From: Neofusicoccum parvum
Taxonomy: Eukaryota; Ascomycota; Dothideomycetes; Botryosphaeriales; Botryosphaeriaceae
Assembly (NCBI GenBank): GCA_020912385.1
Contig: CP087209.1
Coordinates: forward strand, 2,604,001 to 2,668,000
Direction: 5' to 3'
Length of the DNA: 64,000 nucleotides
The translations under genes were made by a program, and so were the position numbers. How positions within the stretch are numbered: position 1 is the first letter of the stretch; the number at the start of each line of letters is the position of its first letter. This document shows positions 33,230 through 45,282 of the stretch, piece by piece. Below the pieces are notes generated by a model. That model had not been told where the DNA came from. It did no database searches and saw only the letters and a program-made list of their open reading frames with translations.

Positions 33230-36200
33230 TCAATACTCCACGATCTTGATCCTCTCCCTCACATCCTCCGGCAACTCCTCCGCCTTCACGATACCCAACC
33301 TTACCGCATCGCCCCAGAAGAACATAGCCCGATCATTCGCGTATCCCAGATAGTCAAACTCCTCCTCATCCGGATCCGCCGCGCCCGACGATGACGCCGC
33401 ATCACCTACGTCCGCCGCCTCCTCCGGCCGCTTGTCGGCCAGGTCCTCCTTCATCGCCTTGGCCTCGGGCGATAGCGGATCCGAGCCCTGGGTCTCCGAC
33501 TGCGGGTTCATGTAGCACTGCTCCTCCTCCTGCGGCTGCTCAGCGGCGACGGGTTGCTCATCCTCACGCCCGTCCGCCGTCATTGCCTTCTTTGCGGTGT
33601 CGAAGTCGGGTAGGCCGGGGACCTTGGCCTGCACGATGCCCCAAGCGACCCACTGCGCCGAGTTGCCGATGCGCCACAGGCGTGTTTCATCCATAAGGCG
33701 CTGGACTTCCTTCTCGACTTCCTCTTCCTCGCGCTCTTCCTGCTCATGAATCTGTTGCGGCGGGGCGCGCGAGTCGAGCATGAAGGCCGAGATGGAGGAG
33801 CTGTGGGCGAGGTTAGGCCGAGCACTGTTTGGAGTCGCGGAGGGATTGTTGGTATTGGTGTTATTCGATGGGTAGGGCTGGAAAGGTCGGTGTGTGACGT
33901 AGGATCGGATAAAGCGTTGCTGTTCTGTAGGAGTTGGGTATGCAGCAGTGTTGACGATATGAGCCATCTTCTCATCATGGTAGTTGTAGCACCATTCAGT
34001 CTAGACTACATTAGTAGTGGATAGGATGAGAATGCAGGAGGTCGACTTACGAAATGGTTGGCAAACTCCAGTCCAGGGGTGTTGGCGTTCGCGTACTCGA
34101 AGTCGATGACAACAAGCTGTTTATGCTCATTTGCAGGGAGAAGCAGCGGCGAATCCCCGGGGGGTACGAGGCGAAGGATATTTCCGTATTGCGTCTGAGG
34201 ATAAAGTCAGCATTCACGTCATCCGTCTGATTAGCAGAGGGAGCACTTACGTCGTTGTGGGCAAACACAAGCCGGTCGTTGAGATGTTTTACCCCTCCAT
34301 ATTGCTTGTCCAGCCATTGCCGGTATTTGTCGACAGTTTGCTTGAACATCTCCCACGGCACACCACAAACAAGTCCGCGTTGTCTCCATGATTCAAGTTT
34401 CGAAACCGCTTCAGAGGCTCCTTGTGCCTCTAGGATCTGCTCGTCAAGCCATTTCGTGATGTACTCGCAGCGCTCAACCCACTTATCCCAGTTGCGCCAG
34501 ATGAACGGCCCATCCTCGCGCTCTTGGGGAAGAAGGTCGATACCCTCATGTAGCTCACGCATGCGCTTGGCAATCTGGACTGAGGTTTCCGGGTTGCGGA
34601 GATCCTTGGGAGTGAGTGTACGGGCGTGGAAGAATTCCTCGAAGCGACCGTTAGAGAAAGTGCCAAGGAGGCGGGGCCCGATCTTCTTGCGAGCCAGGCG
34701 GCGAAGAATCTGGAGCTCAGATTCACGGTCGATGAGATGCTCGACCTGAGGACCATAGATTCGGAGAAGGAGTTTGCTGCATTATTCGTTAGCTTTGCTA
34801 TGAATGCGGGCCGGCTTTGGGTTGACTTACGGAGGAGGAATGCGAGGACGGACCTCCCTATCCTCTCCTTCCTTGGGAGGAAGATCCTTGGGAGGGGATA
34901 CGACGTAAACAGCGTTAGTCAGAGCGCCACTCAGCCTCTCTACCTCGATATCGCAGCTCCTATCCATAGGTATCCTTCGCCATCCCTTCAAGCGCAAAGT
35001 ATGCGCCAGACGCACAATCTCATACTTGAAGGTTGCCCACGCCTGCTTCTCCTTCGTCTTCTTGGTACCGGGAGTCAGCGCATCGTCGTCGTCCTCATCT
35101 GCACCGCCTCCAGAGTAGGCGAGAGTGCGGGAGTTGTCAAGTATGACATCACAGCTCGGCACGAGGACATCTCCATCCTGGTACTCGGTATCAGAAGAGC
35201 CGGCAGTCGACTGGCGACGGAGTTTCCGGCCGATGCGGTGAGGCATGTGTGAGGCTCTGCGGCCCTCATGTCCGACGTAAGACAGACTCTTTTCGATGAT
35301 CTGCTCGAGCGTGTCCAAAGCGGCCGAGCCCTCGGAAGCATCAGAAGGTCGTCTGCCCTCACTTTCGGTAGTGCCGTCCACTTTGGTATCCGAGGACTCG
35401 GTAGAGACTTTTGTCTGGACGCTGGATCCTGAAGACTCGGGAGGGGCTCGCTTGGCTGCCTTGCGCGCTGCTCTTCTTGCCTTCTCTTGCTTGAGCCATG
35501 TGCTGACCTGAGCCACCAGATCGTGGGCGTGGTGACCATGGCCGCGGTGGGAAGAATGAGCACTGTCTTCAGCAAGGATGCTGGACAGTGCACTCTCAGC
35601 TAAGCTCTGATTGGATGAGGCACTGCGGTCCGTTGACGGACGACCAGACAGGCGCTTGCCGATCTTGATGCGGTGCTGCTGTTTGGATGGAGTGCGTTCG
35701 AGCGTGAACATCTCATCGTCATCCATGTCTTTCGAGTGACCCTCAATAATGGGCGAGACGCTCTCCGGCTCGGCAATTGTGACAACTGAGGGACTGTTAA
35801 CACGAGCAATCCTGTCTCGCATCCTGAGGAAGAACGCCATTTGACAACGAGGGCAAGGGTGGTGTCATGCAGGAAGTAAAGGCAGAGAAGAGAAGGAGAG
35901 AGGTGGAGCGGCAGGCAGCGGCGCAGCGGCTTGGGGACAATTGTTCAGTTGAAATGGCGGCAGCTGGGTCTCCACGCGTCGTGTCTTGTGCTTGTGAGAC
36001 GCGCCGCCAGAGATAAAAAGATAAGCGCTCCTTCCCCAATGGTGTCGCGCGGCCCTCCGCGCTCCAGATTCTTGCCGTTGCGTGATCTGCGATCAGGAAC
36101 ATGCTCCTCTCGCCAGTCGCAGCAAAATGCCGTGGAACGGCGCTCGAACGCAATTGCTCCCGGACGCCGCTCGTACGACCGGTTCCGGTGCTTGACTATC

Positions 36201-36450
36201 AACAGTGCAGGGAGAAAGCAAAGCACGCCACGCACACCACCGCCCAACCGTCTCGAAACAGCAGTTGCAAAATTAAATACAGCGGCAGCCAACGGACAAA
36301 GCAGGATAAAACAGGAAAGAGGTCGCAAGACTCACCTTTCGAAGCTGAAATCCGGGGACTGATCTTGGGACTGAGCCCTCCATCGCCGGAATTGGCTATC
36401 GGAGGCTTGAGCTCGCTATCATTGGCCTGCTTCGCGGGCTCGGAAGACAT
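33230..36450 (-). CDS. Choline kinase
   Basis: Phosphorylates choline (or ethanolamine) in the first step of the Kennedy pathway to phosphatidylcholine. My preferred model has exons 36336-36450, 34831-35785, 34251-34776, 34051-34194 and 33230-34000, giving 836 aa. Catalytic blocks are LLLRIYGPQVEHLIDRE, the Brenner-type HND split by an intron (HND then TQYGNILRLVPP) and VVIDFEYANANTPGLEFANH followed by FTEWCYNYH. The N-terminal 350 residues are a long, mostly disordered extension (IIEGHSKDMDDDEMF, Ser-rich). The C-terminus has an acidic insert before LGYANDRAMFFWGDAVR. The first exon (MSSEPAKQANDSELKPP through SPRISASK) joins in phase to VVTIAEPESVSPIIEGHSKD over a 550-nt intron. If that exon is wrong, translation starts at 35840 (MAFFLRMRD), giving 816 aa. 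Confidence 0.88.
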
Positions 36451-38067
36451 GGCCTTTGGCTGCTAGCACGGCAGAGCGGGCAACGAACGCGGCAACGCTG
36501 GTGCTGGTCGAGGGCGATGATCCTGGCCTGACCGGGCGGCAGCGCGTGGGAAGGGACAAGGGCTGCAGAGGCGGGACGCGGGCGGAAGAAGGCGAAGAGG
36601 CGGGCGGGCTGGGAAAAAGATGGTTGGCGCGACAGTTTTCGCTGGGAAAGAGATGGCGCGCCTGGGCTGCGTGCTAGGTGTGTGACTGGCCGCACGTGAA
36701 AGGCAGGCGGTGTGGAGCGCGCAGGCCTTGGCGAGGTGTGCGAGGGCGGCAACAAGGGCCGCAGCAAAGTCAGGAAGGCCTTCGAGATAAAGGGGAGCAG
36801 TGCTGCCTGCGATAAAGGAACTTGGTGTAGGCTTGCGGTGCTGGTCGCCGTGGCTCTGCCCACCCAGGCGTTATCTTTTGCAGCGGGCACTAGCGCTACA
36901 CACTGCCCGCGCGCGCGACAGGCCCAGCTCGCTCGCCGCCTGCAGGGTCCCCTCGCCCGCACGCGCATGCATTATGACATACGCACCGCCATCCCAACAC
37001 CGGAATCTTGGTTTTGCACGGTGATCATCCGGTTCCCAATCCGGCAACCACCGCATTCTGGGCCATTCACGTCTCCAGCGCGGCGCACTCTTCAAGGGCA
37101 GCCGCCGGCGGAGGCGACTGCGACCGCGCCCTCTGTCTCCCCGCGCGTACCCACTCGCCACGCCAGAATGCCGTGGAAACAGATGTGTCGTCTCATCTCG
37201 GCACGCCTCGCCTGCTCCCATTTCCCCACGGCGGCGACCCACCCGGCCACTGCGAGCAATCTGCGAGGGCCCGGCTACGCCCAACGCGGCACCGCCCGTG
37301 CATGCGCCGCAGCTCGGGGTCCTTTCGCGACCGCGCGCTGACATTCCGGACCACGTGTTGGACGCCGGCCAAGAACACGTTTTTGGTCTCTGGGGAGGGG
37401 AGGCGTGACTCGTAGGCGGCGAAAAAGCAACGCCGGTGCCTGCTTCAGCTGCGTTGTCTCCAGCTGCGTGTCAGGCCACGTTTTGCCTGTGGAAGCATTT
37501 GGCCACTGATCACTGGTACGTGTAGCGGTAGCGTGCGAATCCTTCCATTCTAAGCGCCTGGCATGGGTCCTTGCCGTGCCATGCAAGTCATACACGTAGG
37601 AGCAGGCCGCAGTCCAAGGTCAACTCCCTGGAATTCAGGCGGATGCTGTACCGACTGCCGAGCTCTTAGCCACAGAATTTGTTCGTCAGACCGGTCTGAC
37701 CCGGGTTCACGGTGACTCTCTGGAATTGCAGCATTTACCCGTGCTGTAGAAGCTAGCTGATCAAAGCCAACCATAATCATACCGACATGACGTGGGCAGA
37801 AAAAGTGCTTGATCACATATTCTTGTTCATTCTCATTCATCAAAGCTGTCCGTACGAAGACATGTCTTGCTCCGATATTAGCATCCAACGAACACAAAAC
37901 GGAGCGATACGATCTTACCTTGATATAGTAGCATTCGCTCAGCGTGGAGTCTTTCACGATCCTCCAAGTTTGTGGGTATCATCTAAGCCGTGAATCCTGC
38001 ACTGACAACGCCCAAACGCCCTGGCCAAATCGACCCTTGATGAATCTCTGACTTCACGCCCACTCAC
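36451..38067. other. GC-rich spacer with a 16-bp palindrome
   Basis: Spans the choline kinase promoter and the 3' flank of MTW1. The part up to about 37350 is very GC-rich. From 37480 the composition falls and a 135-codon minus-strand frame (37550-37957) appears, with no family resemblance. GTCAGACCGGTCTGAC at 37685-37700 is a perfect palindrome. Confidence 0.4.
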
Positions 38068-39326
38068 TTACTCCTCCATGGGGTCCTCGTCCCCGGCCTC
38101 CTCCCTCCTCTTCTCCGCTCCAGCCCCAACCAGCCCGGCCACAGCCTCCATTCCCCTTACCTCTTCCGGCTGTATCCTCCTTCCCAAGCTCTCTGCACCA
38201 CCCTCTCCACTCCTGACATCCACACCCCTGCTTTCCAGCAACCTCCTCGTCTGGGTCTCCACGTAGTCCCTCCGCGACTGGGCAAACTCCGTCCCAGGAC
38301 CCGCACCACCCGGCACACTCAACGCCGCAATCTTGGGCCGCAGCCCCTCCAGCAACTTCCGGAGGTGCGGGAGCTGGCCCAGCGCAAACGTCGTGTTCGT
38401 TTTCAGCGGCGTCTGCTTCCCCGCAGCGCTTCCGTCCGTCGGTAGCGAGATGCCCAGGTTCTGGGCCGCGGGCGCCGAAGCCAAGAACGAGAGAGATGGC
38501 TCCTGTGACCCAGCAGCGGCCACGCTGCCATCTGCTGAGACAGCGCTGTGGCGGGTCGCCTGGGGCGAGGACACGGGCTCGATTTTGGTGCCTGTGTTGC
38601 CGGACAGCAAGCCGCGAAGTTGCGTGAGCAGGGCTTCGTTGCGAGCCTTCTCAGCGAGGAGGGCGGTATGAAGTTTTGAAGTCTCGTTTACTTTCCGGCG
38701 GAGGGCCTGGACGGATTCGGGGGTCGGTTGCGGGGAAGAGGAGGAGTTTGAAGTGTTGGGCAGTTGGAGGTCCTGTGGAGTGAGCAATTGTTAGCTTCAA
38801 TTCATAGTTGCAAGCTGCCACTTTGGGGAGATGCGCGCATGAACGAATGGCGTATCAACGCACCTGGTAATGTGCCAACCTTACCCACGGCACCAGGTCC
38901 TCCGGCACCGTGAGCACATTTCTGAGGAGGTATATCTCCAGCTTGTCAAAATTCTTGTCGACAGTAGCCTCTAGCAGCGTCTCTAGCTGGTGCACACCCT
39001 CCTCAATCTCCTTCCTCGCCTCAGGAAAGAGCGGGTTCCCTTCGCCGTCTGTGTCTGGAATGGTGTGTTCCGCCGCCGCTTTGGCTGCGAAGCCGAGGCG
39101 CGAGGGTGGTGTTTCGAGGAGGCCAGCCTCAACCGCATCAACTGCACGGTTGATCAGCTCATTGATCATGTTAATAATCTGGTCAATGAGCGTCTGTGCC
39201 AAAGTTAGCATGGGCCATGCCCGGACGCGATCTGGAAGGGGATTGCGCGGGCAGGAACCTTACGATAGGCGTGTAGCGGAAGTGCTCCGTGAGCAGCGAG
39301 GTCTCGATCTGCTTCGCCTGCGCCAT
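38068..39326 (-). CDS. MTW1: Kinetochore protein Mtw1/Mis12
   Basis: Mis12 complex subunit that links the inner centromere to the outer kinetochore (KMN network). Exons 39264-39326, 38864-39193 and 38068-38772 encode 365 aa. The 21-codon first exon MAQAKQIETSLLTEHFRYTP(I) joins in phase to TLIDQIINMINELINRAVDA, giving the conserved Mis12 N-terminus, in which a hydrophobic LTEHFRYTP strand precedes a long helix. The next region continues as helix (HQLETLLEATVDKNFDKLEI, then LRNVLTVPEDLVPWVRLAHY). After the second splice comes a coiled coil (VQALRRKVNETSKLHTALLA) and a helical C-terminus (LGQLPHLRKLLEGLRPKI). Introns use GTAAGG and GTGCGT donors with CACAG acceptors. Confidence 0.9.
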
Positions 39327-40084
39327 CTTCGGCTTCGTGTTGCCTGGACAGAGGCGTGACGTGGTTCGGCGCACAGAGACGTGCGGGACTTGGTGTTGCG
39401 CCAGGCGCCTGGCTGTTTACACACGCGCGCGCGCCGCCAAGCCCGCTCACCGCCCCGCGCTGCGCTGCGGCACTGCGGCACTGCGGCCACGCGAATCATG
39501 GCGGGACCAGGAATCCCCTCCCTTCCCGCCTTGCAGCTTGCAGGGTTTCCTCCGCAAATCTCAGACCATCAGTCAATCATTCGCTCGGGTGACGCGTGTC
39601 AGGTGCAACGTACACCGTGATGGAGGCGCACGAAACTCGATTGTGCAGGAGATGATATCTATGGATACAAAAACTCTCCGCGGCTCCGAATCGCCTCCTC
39701 CGCCTTTCCTGTCCATGGATGCTCTAGCGCCTTCGCTTCCCATCCCATCTAAGATCCCTCGAAACCGGTTCCCTTAAGCCAAGGCACGCCGGAGATTAGA
39801 CGCACTTCGAATTCTCGACGGCGTACTGTATGTGGATATAGCCAGCTCCCTTTGTGTCTGAATGAAGAAAATTATGCAAAGAAAAAAGAACCCTTCAGCA
39901 GAATCCACATGAAACGCCGCAGCCCACCAGATGATTGTAAGCCCGCCCATGCTCCTTTCGTAAAGAAAAGGTCGTCAGTGTGGTATGGCCAAGGCGAAAG
40001 CCTTCAGCCGCGCCTGATATAACTCGCACAAGAAAATTTTGGTGTCGAGAAGTCGCGTGTGGTGTGCCCTTGCACGGGAGTAGG
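39327..40084. other. Spacer between MTW1 promoter and LAMMER kinase 3' end
   Basis: Minus-strand genes lie on both sides. The first 220 nt upstream of MTW1 are GC-rich and the remainder is more balanced. No gene, RNA or repeat is recognised. Confidence 0.4.
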
Positions 40085-42332
40085 TCACCGGTAACCGTTT
40101 TCCCTCTCCTGCTTGGCTCTCTCAGCCCTCAGCCTTTCCTGCTTCCTGCGGATCTTGAGCGCCTCAGTTCCATCGTCCTCGATCCTCTGGTCGAACCACG
40201 GGTGGTTGAGAGCCTCTTTGGCCGTAATTCGCTTGGATGGGTCATACACGAAGATCTTCTTGAGCAGGTCCAGGAACTGCTGGTTGAAATCATTGTGAGG
40301 CGGAATCGTGTCCTGAAAGCGTGTAAGCCATGGTCGGGTAGTCAAAGGGCGATTGGGACTCACCTGTAGCCGCTTCATTGCCTTGACATACTTCCGCGAA
40401 GCCTTGGGTGTGTCCTGGTTCGGATAGTCGAGTTTCTGGCCCTTGAAATATCTTTTCCTAGAGTGTTAAAATCAGAGCCCATAAGAGTGGTGAGGCGATG
40501 AAGACTTACTGCGCAGCTGGGTTGCGAGACTGCCCTCTATCCTTGGCCAGGACCTGCCTGATCAGGTGCTTATCCAACTTGCCAGCACAAACAGCTTCCA
40601 TCATGGCAAGATGCTCCAGATTGTCGTGAGTCTGGAACAGAGCGTCGCCGGTAAAGAACTCAACCAAAATACACCCGATACTCCAAATGTCGCAGGGGTA
40701 GCTCCATCCAAGATTGAGGATAATCTCGGGCGCGCGGTAGTGGCGGGTTGAGACCACCGACGAGTGGTACTCATCATCGAATGTGGCTGAGCCAAAGTCA
40801 ATGAGGCGGATCTCCGGGTTCAACAATACCTTCCTGTGGCGAGCGGAACGAGCCGTGGCCGTGGAAGAAGAGGGTATTGTCCGGTTGTACGTGAAGGTCT
40901 GGTATGCGTTGTTGACAAGCAGGATGTTCTCCGGCTTCAGATCAGTGTGGATGAGATGCAGGTCATGGAGGACTGTGTTCCGTTAGTGCATGAGCTTAGA
41001 GGAAGTTGAAAAAGTACTTACAGGCGACACTGGTCAGAAGCTGGTGGGCGAAGGTCTGGATGTGCGTGCTGGGGAAAGGCACGAATTGGTTCGACTTTAA
41101 GAAGTCGAACACACTTTGGCCATATAAATCCGTGACAATGCAGATGTGGTTTCGGAAGTCGAAGCAATCGCGAAGGTGAATGCACTTGTTCCGGTTCTGC
41201 GGGTCGTTGGAAGCAAGCGTTGAGAGGACTCTCAACTCGATGCGAGATGCGTCCCGATACTTCTGGACCGATCGGATGACTTTGATAGCCACCTTGTTGC
41301 CCTTCTTCTTGTCGAATGCTTCAACAACCTTGCCGAAAGTTCCTTGGCCCAGCAACTTGACGATTTGATCTGATCCCGTTAATATGGACAGGCGAGCGGG
41401 TCAAATGGCCAACTTACATTTCTCGGTGAGGTCTGCGTCGGGGTGGACGACATAATGACCGTCCTCATCGTCCACCTTCTCGTTCGGGCGGTACTTCTGC
41501 GACTAGTTAGCGGCAATTCTAAGCCAAAACAACATGAAATACTTACATCCGGGACAACCTTGACATAGACGTCCTTGGCCTTAATGGGAGGTTGCTTGGG
41601 CGGGATGTAGGAAGTCCAGTGTTCTTGCTGCTGCTCGGTCTCTCGCCGCTTGGCTTCCTTTTCCGCATCCTGAACAGTCCGGCGCGTGGTGCGCTTCCGC
41701 TTCTGACCAACCACACCATCATCCAGCTGTGCCGCATACGCCCCGTTACTGATAGTCGAGCCCAGCGACGTCGATGCAGTTGTGTGTATGGCCGAGGCTG
41801 TCCGGTCGGTGGAGATGGTGTGGTTCGAAGGCGTGTCGCCGTAGATGGGCGTCTCGGTCGTGGAGTATGACGTGTTTTGGTGGTAGACAGGGTCGTAGGC
41901 AGTGGAAGTGGCTGTCTTGCGCTTCTTGTCGGTATGGCGATCGGCACCATCCGTGGCGATGGCCCTTGACGACTGCGGTGCCTGGGGCTCCGGGCTGTCG
42001 TCATCGATCACGATAACTTCTTTGGGAAGCCCGTTCTTGTAGAACTCGGCCCAGTCGGGCTTCTGAGTCCGCCGGCGAGAGGGCATGTTCGACAATTGCT
42101 GCTGGTCGGCGGTATAGTGGGTGGGGTACGACTCCGCTTGCTGCGGCTGTCGGGCGTTGACCGTGGCCGTCCGTCGCAGATCTTGGCTGGGGTAGGTGTT
42201 GTTGTAGTGCGAGTTCGTCAGGCGCGACGAGCCATTTACATGCTGGGACACCTGGGGCTGCCACGTTTGGTGATGTGGATAGTACTGGTGGTGAGGAGGC
42301 AGGGTCGCGGTCGCTGTCGAAGGGGTAGACAT
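40085..42332 (-). CDS. LAMMER dual-specificity kinase (CLK/Kns1 type)
   Basis: CMGC-group kinase that phosphorylates SR proteins and other nuclear targets. Six exons (41547-42332, 41418-41496, 41022-41369, 40510-40972, 40364-40457, 40085-40312) encode 665 aa. The N-terminal 260 residues are Gln/Thr/Ser-rich and disordered, with basic RRTQKPDW and KKRK patches. The kinase domain shows GQGTFGKV (296-303), VAIK with K318, HTDLKPEN (413-420), [10 protein letters not shown], the CMGC motif STRHYRAPE and the signature EHLAMME (524-530). The usual EHLAMMER continues here as [13 protein letters not shown], so the terminal Arg is Ala. All splice joins fall in phase at conserved positions, for example [15 protein letters not shown] chose ATG 42332 ([13 protein letters not shown]) over an in-frame ATG 24 codons upstream. 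Confidence 0.93.
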
Positions 42333-44466
42333 GGCAGGGCCGGTGCGAGGACCGAAGTCGTGGAGCGTGACGGAGCCGACGTGAAACTGAGCGCAGGCAG
42401 TCACCGGCCTAGAGGTCTGGGGTCGTCAACGCTGCCGCGAGCGATCGGGGCAGAGGACGGGCGGGTGGGAGGCTGCAGCGAGCGTGCAGGTGGAGCGAAA
42501 ATGCGCCTCTTGGGTAGGCCGCCCGGTCGGAAGTGGAAGAGGCAGTGACGGAGAAACGGCGGGAAATGACGGACGAGGCGGATTGGATCTGGCTCTGAGG
42601 GCTCATCAGCGGGCGCCGAGGGCGTCAGAGCATGATCCGAAGGCCTGCCGGCGGTGTGCGGTGGGAGCAGCGCGGTGCTTGCGGAGGGCGAGCGATACTG
42701 AAGTCAGACCGTCGATGGGCACGGTGGAGGCGCTGGGTGAGGTGCCGTGGAATCGATGCGGGTTAGCGGCGAATTGGTCTCCTCTTTGGCAGCCGGCATG
42801 CGCTGATTTGCAGCAGCAGACGGGTGCTTGGACAGTGCGTCCGTCTGCTGGCTTTGCTAATTCGCAGGGCGAGTGACCTTCTATGGTCCCATCCGCCGCC
42901 GCCGTCACCACCACGCGCTCGCCGTGGCGCAAGCGATCCGCGGGCCGCATGCCTGCGCCCTGCACCACGCCCGCGCTGCGAAGCTATGTACAATGCCGAT
43001 GGTGCTTTGAAACTCCCCGCAGGCCAGCGCGGCTGCTGCTGCGCCTAAGCTGCGCCGCTGCGCACACGCATTGTGCCAGGCTGCCGGATAGGCGATGGAG
43101 AGGTTCCGCGGCCGCTCCTCGCGAGCACTATCCCCATCGCTGCAGCTGACGAGCTCAGCCGGGCTTACCAAAACGCAGCGCGTGTCTTACCTGGGCCCAA
43201 AGCCGCGCCAGGTACCGCGCTGGCCGCTTCAGGCCCGTGGCCCCCAGCCGGAGCTTGCAACTCCACGCACGCCCATGGAAATGACGCGGGACGCTTTGGG
43301 CCTCAGCGGCACGCCGACGGTTTGGAGGCCGCGCAAAAGCCCAGAGCCCGCGTCACAGGAGCCCGCCTGAAACGGCGCTCCGCAGGGCGAGATTAAACAC
43401 AGTTGCACCGCTCCGGCACGCTGCCCAGCGCCCGCCGTGCAAGTCGCACCGCCCGCTGTGCCGCAGCCGCCGTCGTCTCTAGGCGCGCTCGGATCACGTG
43501 CCGGGTCGCCGTCGCCGCCGCGCCGCCTGGCTCCCAAATTGTCGGCTCTATTTAAGGAATTCTCCCCAGCCCTGATCGCCCGCAGTCATTCAGAGGGCCC
43601 ATTCCTCAATCTCTCGAGCGCCGCGCGGATACGACGCCGACATAAAGGGAATCCCCCACAGCCGAGAGCGCGCCGCCTCAGCCGTGGCGAGGTGGTGTTG
43701 GCGCCGCTAGACCTCGACGTCGCCGTGCGTCTGGGCTGGCCGGGGGCTTCTCCTCTTTTCTTCAGCCACCCACAACAAAAGAAACCGCCCACCGCCCGCC
43801 GCCCGCCGCCCGCCGTACTGCTCCCGCCCGGGTGAATGTCCTGCGCGCCGCGCTCCGCCCGCAGCTTCGGCCGTTATCGCCCGGCCGTCGCCCGTCCTGC
43901 CAGGGGCTGCCCATTCTTATGCACCGCGGTATCCGCTGCCCTGGACCCGAGTCGCTAGCCCGCTAGCCGCCCTCGAAAAGGCTGGCTGTTCGTAACGCAG
44001 CGGGAAGCCTGAAGCGCCGGGAAATCAAGCCAATTTTCGCCTCTCAAAAAGGCTGCGTACGCCCCTATGTCTGGTGGAGACCGGCACCGGTGAGATTCCC
44101 CCCAACGCGGCTGCCCTCTGGATGAAAGGTCGACGCTTGACCTTTTAACGTGCGCCAGGAAGCGAGACGCACTGGCAAGCGAAGCAGATCGTCCTCACTC
44201 CTAATAATGTCAAACAAGATAAAGCATCTCGGGCCTCAGGATCCGCGTACGCGTGCCTGTGCGGAAGCAGGGGCTGTCGGCGAGGAGACTTACTTCTAGG
44301 TGCTCCGTACTTCATTCAACTCTACTGCCTTCCAACGCAAGGGATCCACGCGGCGCCCACCCTCGAGTACTGTGTTGCTCGAGTACGCATCATCCTGACC
44401 TATAGCATTCCGGCTTGTAGCACTCAGACGCAAGCGCGAGTGGTCTTCAACAACTGCGAACACCTG
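42333..44466. other. Long GC-rich spacer upstream of LAMMER kinase
   Basis: More than 2 kb without a convincing gene. Open frames on both strands are Arg/Ala/Pro-rich. A short tandem array of a CCGCCCG-type unit lies at about 43787-43812. I see no tRNA, rRNA or mobile-element coding sequence. Confidence 0.4.
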
Positions 44467-44551
44467 CATGGGGAGTGGAAGCACCCGTCTGGATGGCTTT
44501 GGCACACATGTTGGAGAACATTTGCATCCGGACGAATCCTCCAACTCCATG
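44467..44551. repeat. 85-bp MITE-like hairpin element, copy 3
   Basis: The left arm CATGGGGAGTGGAAGCACCC continues into GTCTGGATGG. The right arm read in reverse is CATGGAGTTGGAGGATTCGT continuing CCGGATG. The arms match each other imperfectly and match the CATAGGCAGTTGAAGCATTC ends of copies 1 and 2. The length and terminal CATG fit the same family. Confidence 0.65.
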
Positions 44552-45282
44552 GCCAAGCTTGCTTACCCGTCGGCTGCAACAGCCCTTTGTAAGGATCTAC
44601 CTCGTTATTAGCACATTCCCCCACCCGGCCCGCGAAACCGCATGGGACACCGTTTGCTCTGTCCCTTCTCTCTGGACCGGTTTTGCGGCGCGTACGGGAC
44701 TCGTTGCCGGCAGCTTCAGTGGCGTGATGATCACAGGGAGTGAGCAGTCAGCTCTCCACTCTAATGCTGCTCAGCTCGTGTTCTGACATCGCTACGTGCG
44801 CTCCAAAATCCCACGACCTCACGTTCCTGGCGATTCTCAGCGTTCGATGCTTGAATCATGCCCGCCTGTATTAAGCTTCGTCTGAACTCGTGCACTCCCC
44901 CAATGATAAGGTGCCTGCTCGGACGGAAGCTTCATATTGACACATCCTGATGCTACTGTTTCACGCACATCACTCCGTCCTCTCACGCCGCGAATTATTT
45001 TCACCTGCAAGACGCGTGCGAAGATCCTTGTGTTTGGATGGTGTAGTGCCACTTGCTCGTAACGTTCGTCTCGTTCTAATCAGGAAGGTCATCATGCACA
45101 GTCATCTTCTGCGCAATGCATTCCCCGCCCTATGCCGATCAACATCCCAGTTGCGAAATCACACCCAAGGCCTTCAACCAACCATCCTCTCTTTTCAGCG
45201 TCATCTTTGGCTGCCCTGAAAGCGCTCAAGGATTCTCGTCCAGTCGATAGGCTCAACCGCACGCTTCCGTCACCGTGGTCTC
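44552..45282. other. Spacer downstream of aminotransferase gene
   Basis: 3' flank of the minus-strand aminotransferase. No gene or RNA is recognised. Confidence 0.4.

Noticed and set aside
37550..37957. 135-aa minus-strand frame
   Set aside because: No family resemblance, no splice-supported partner exon, and an overlapping plus-strand frame; not enough to call a gene.
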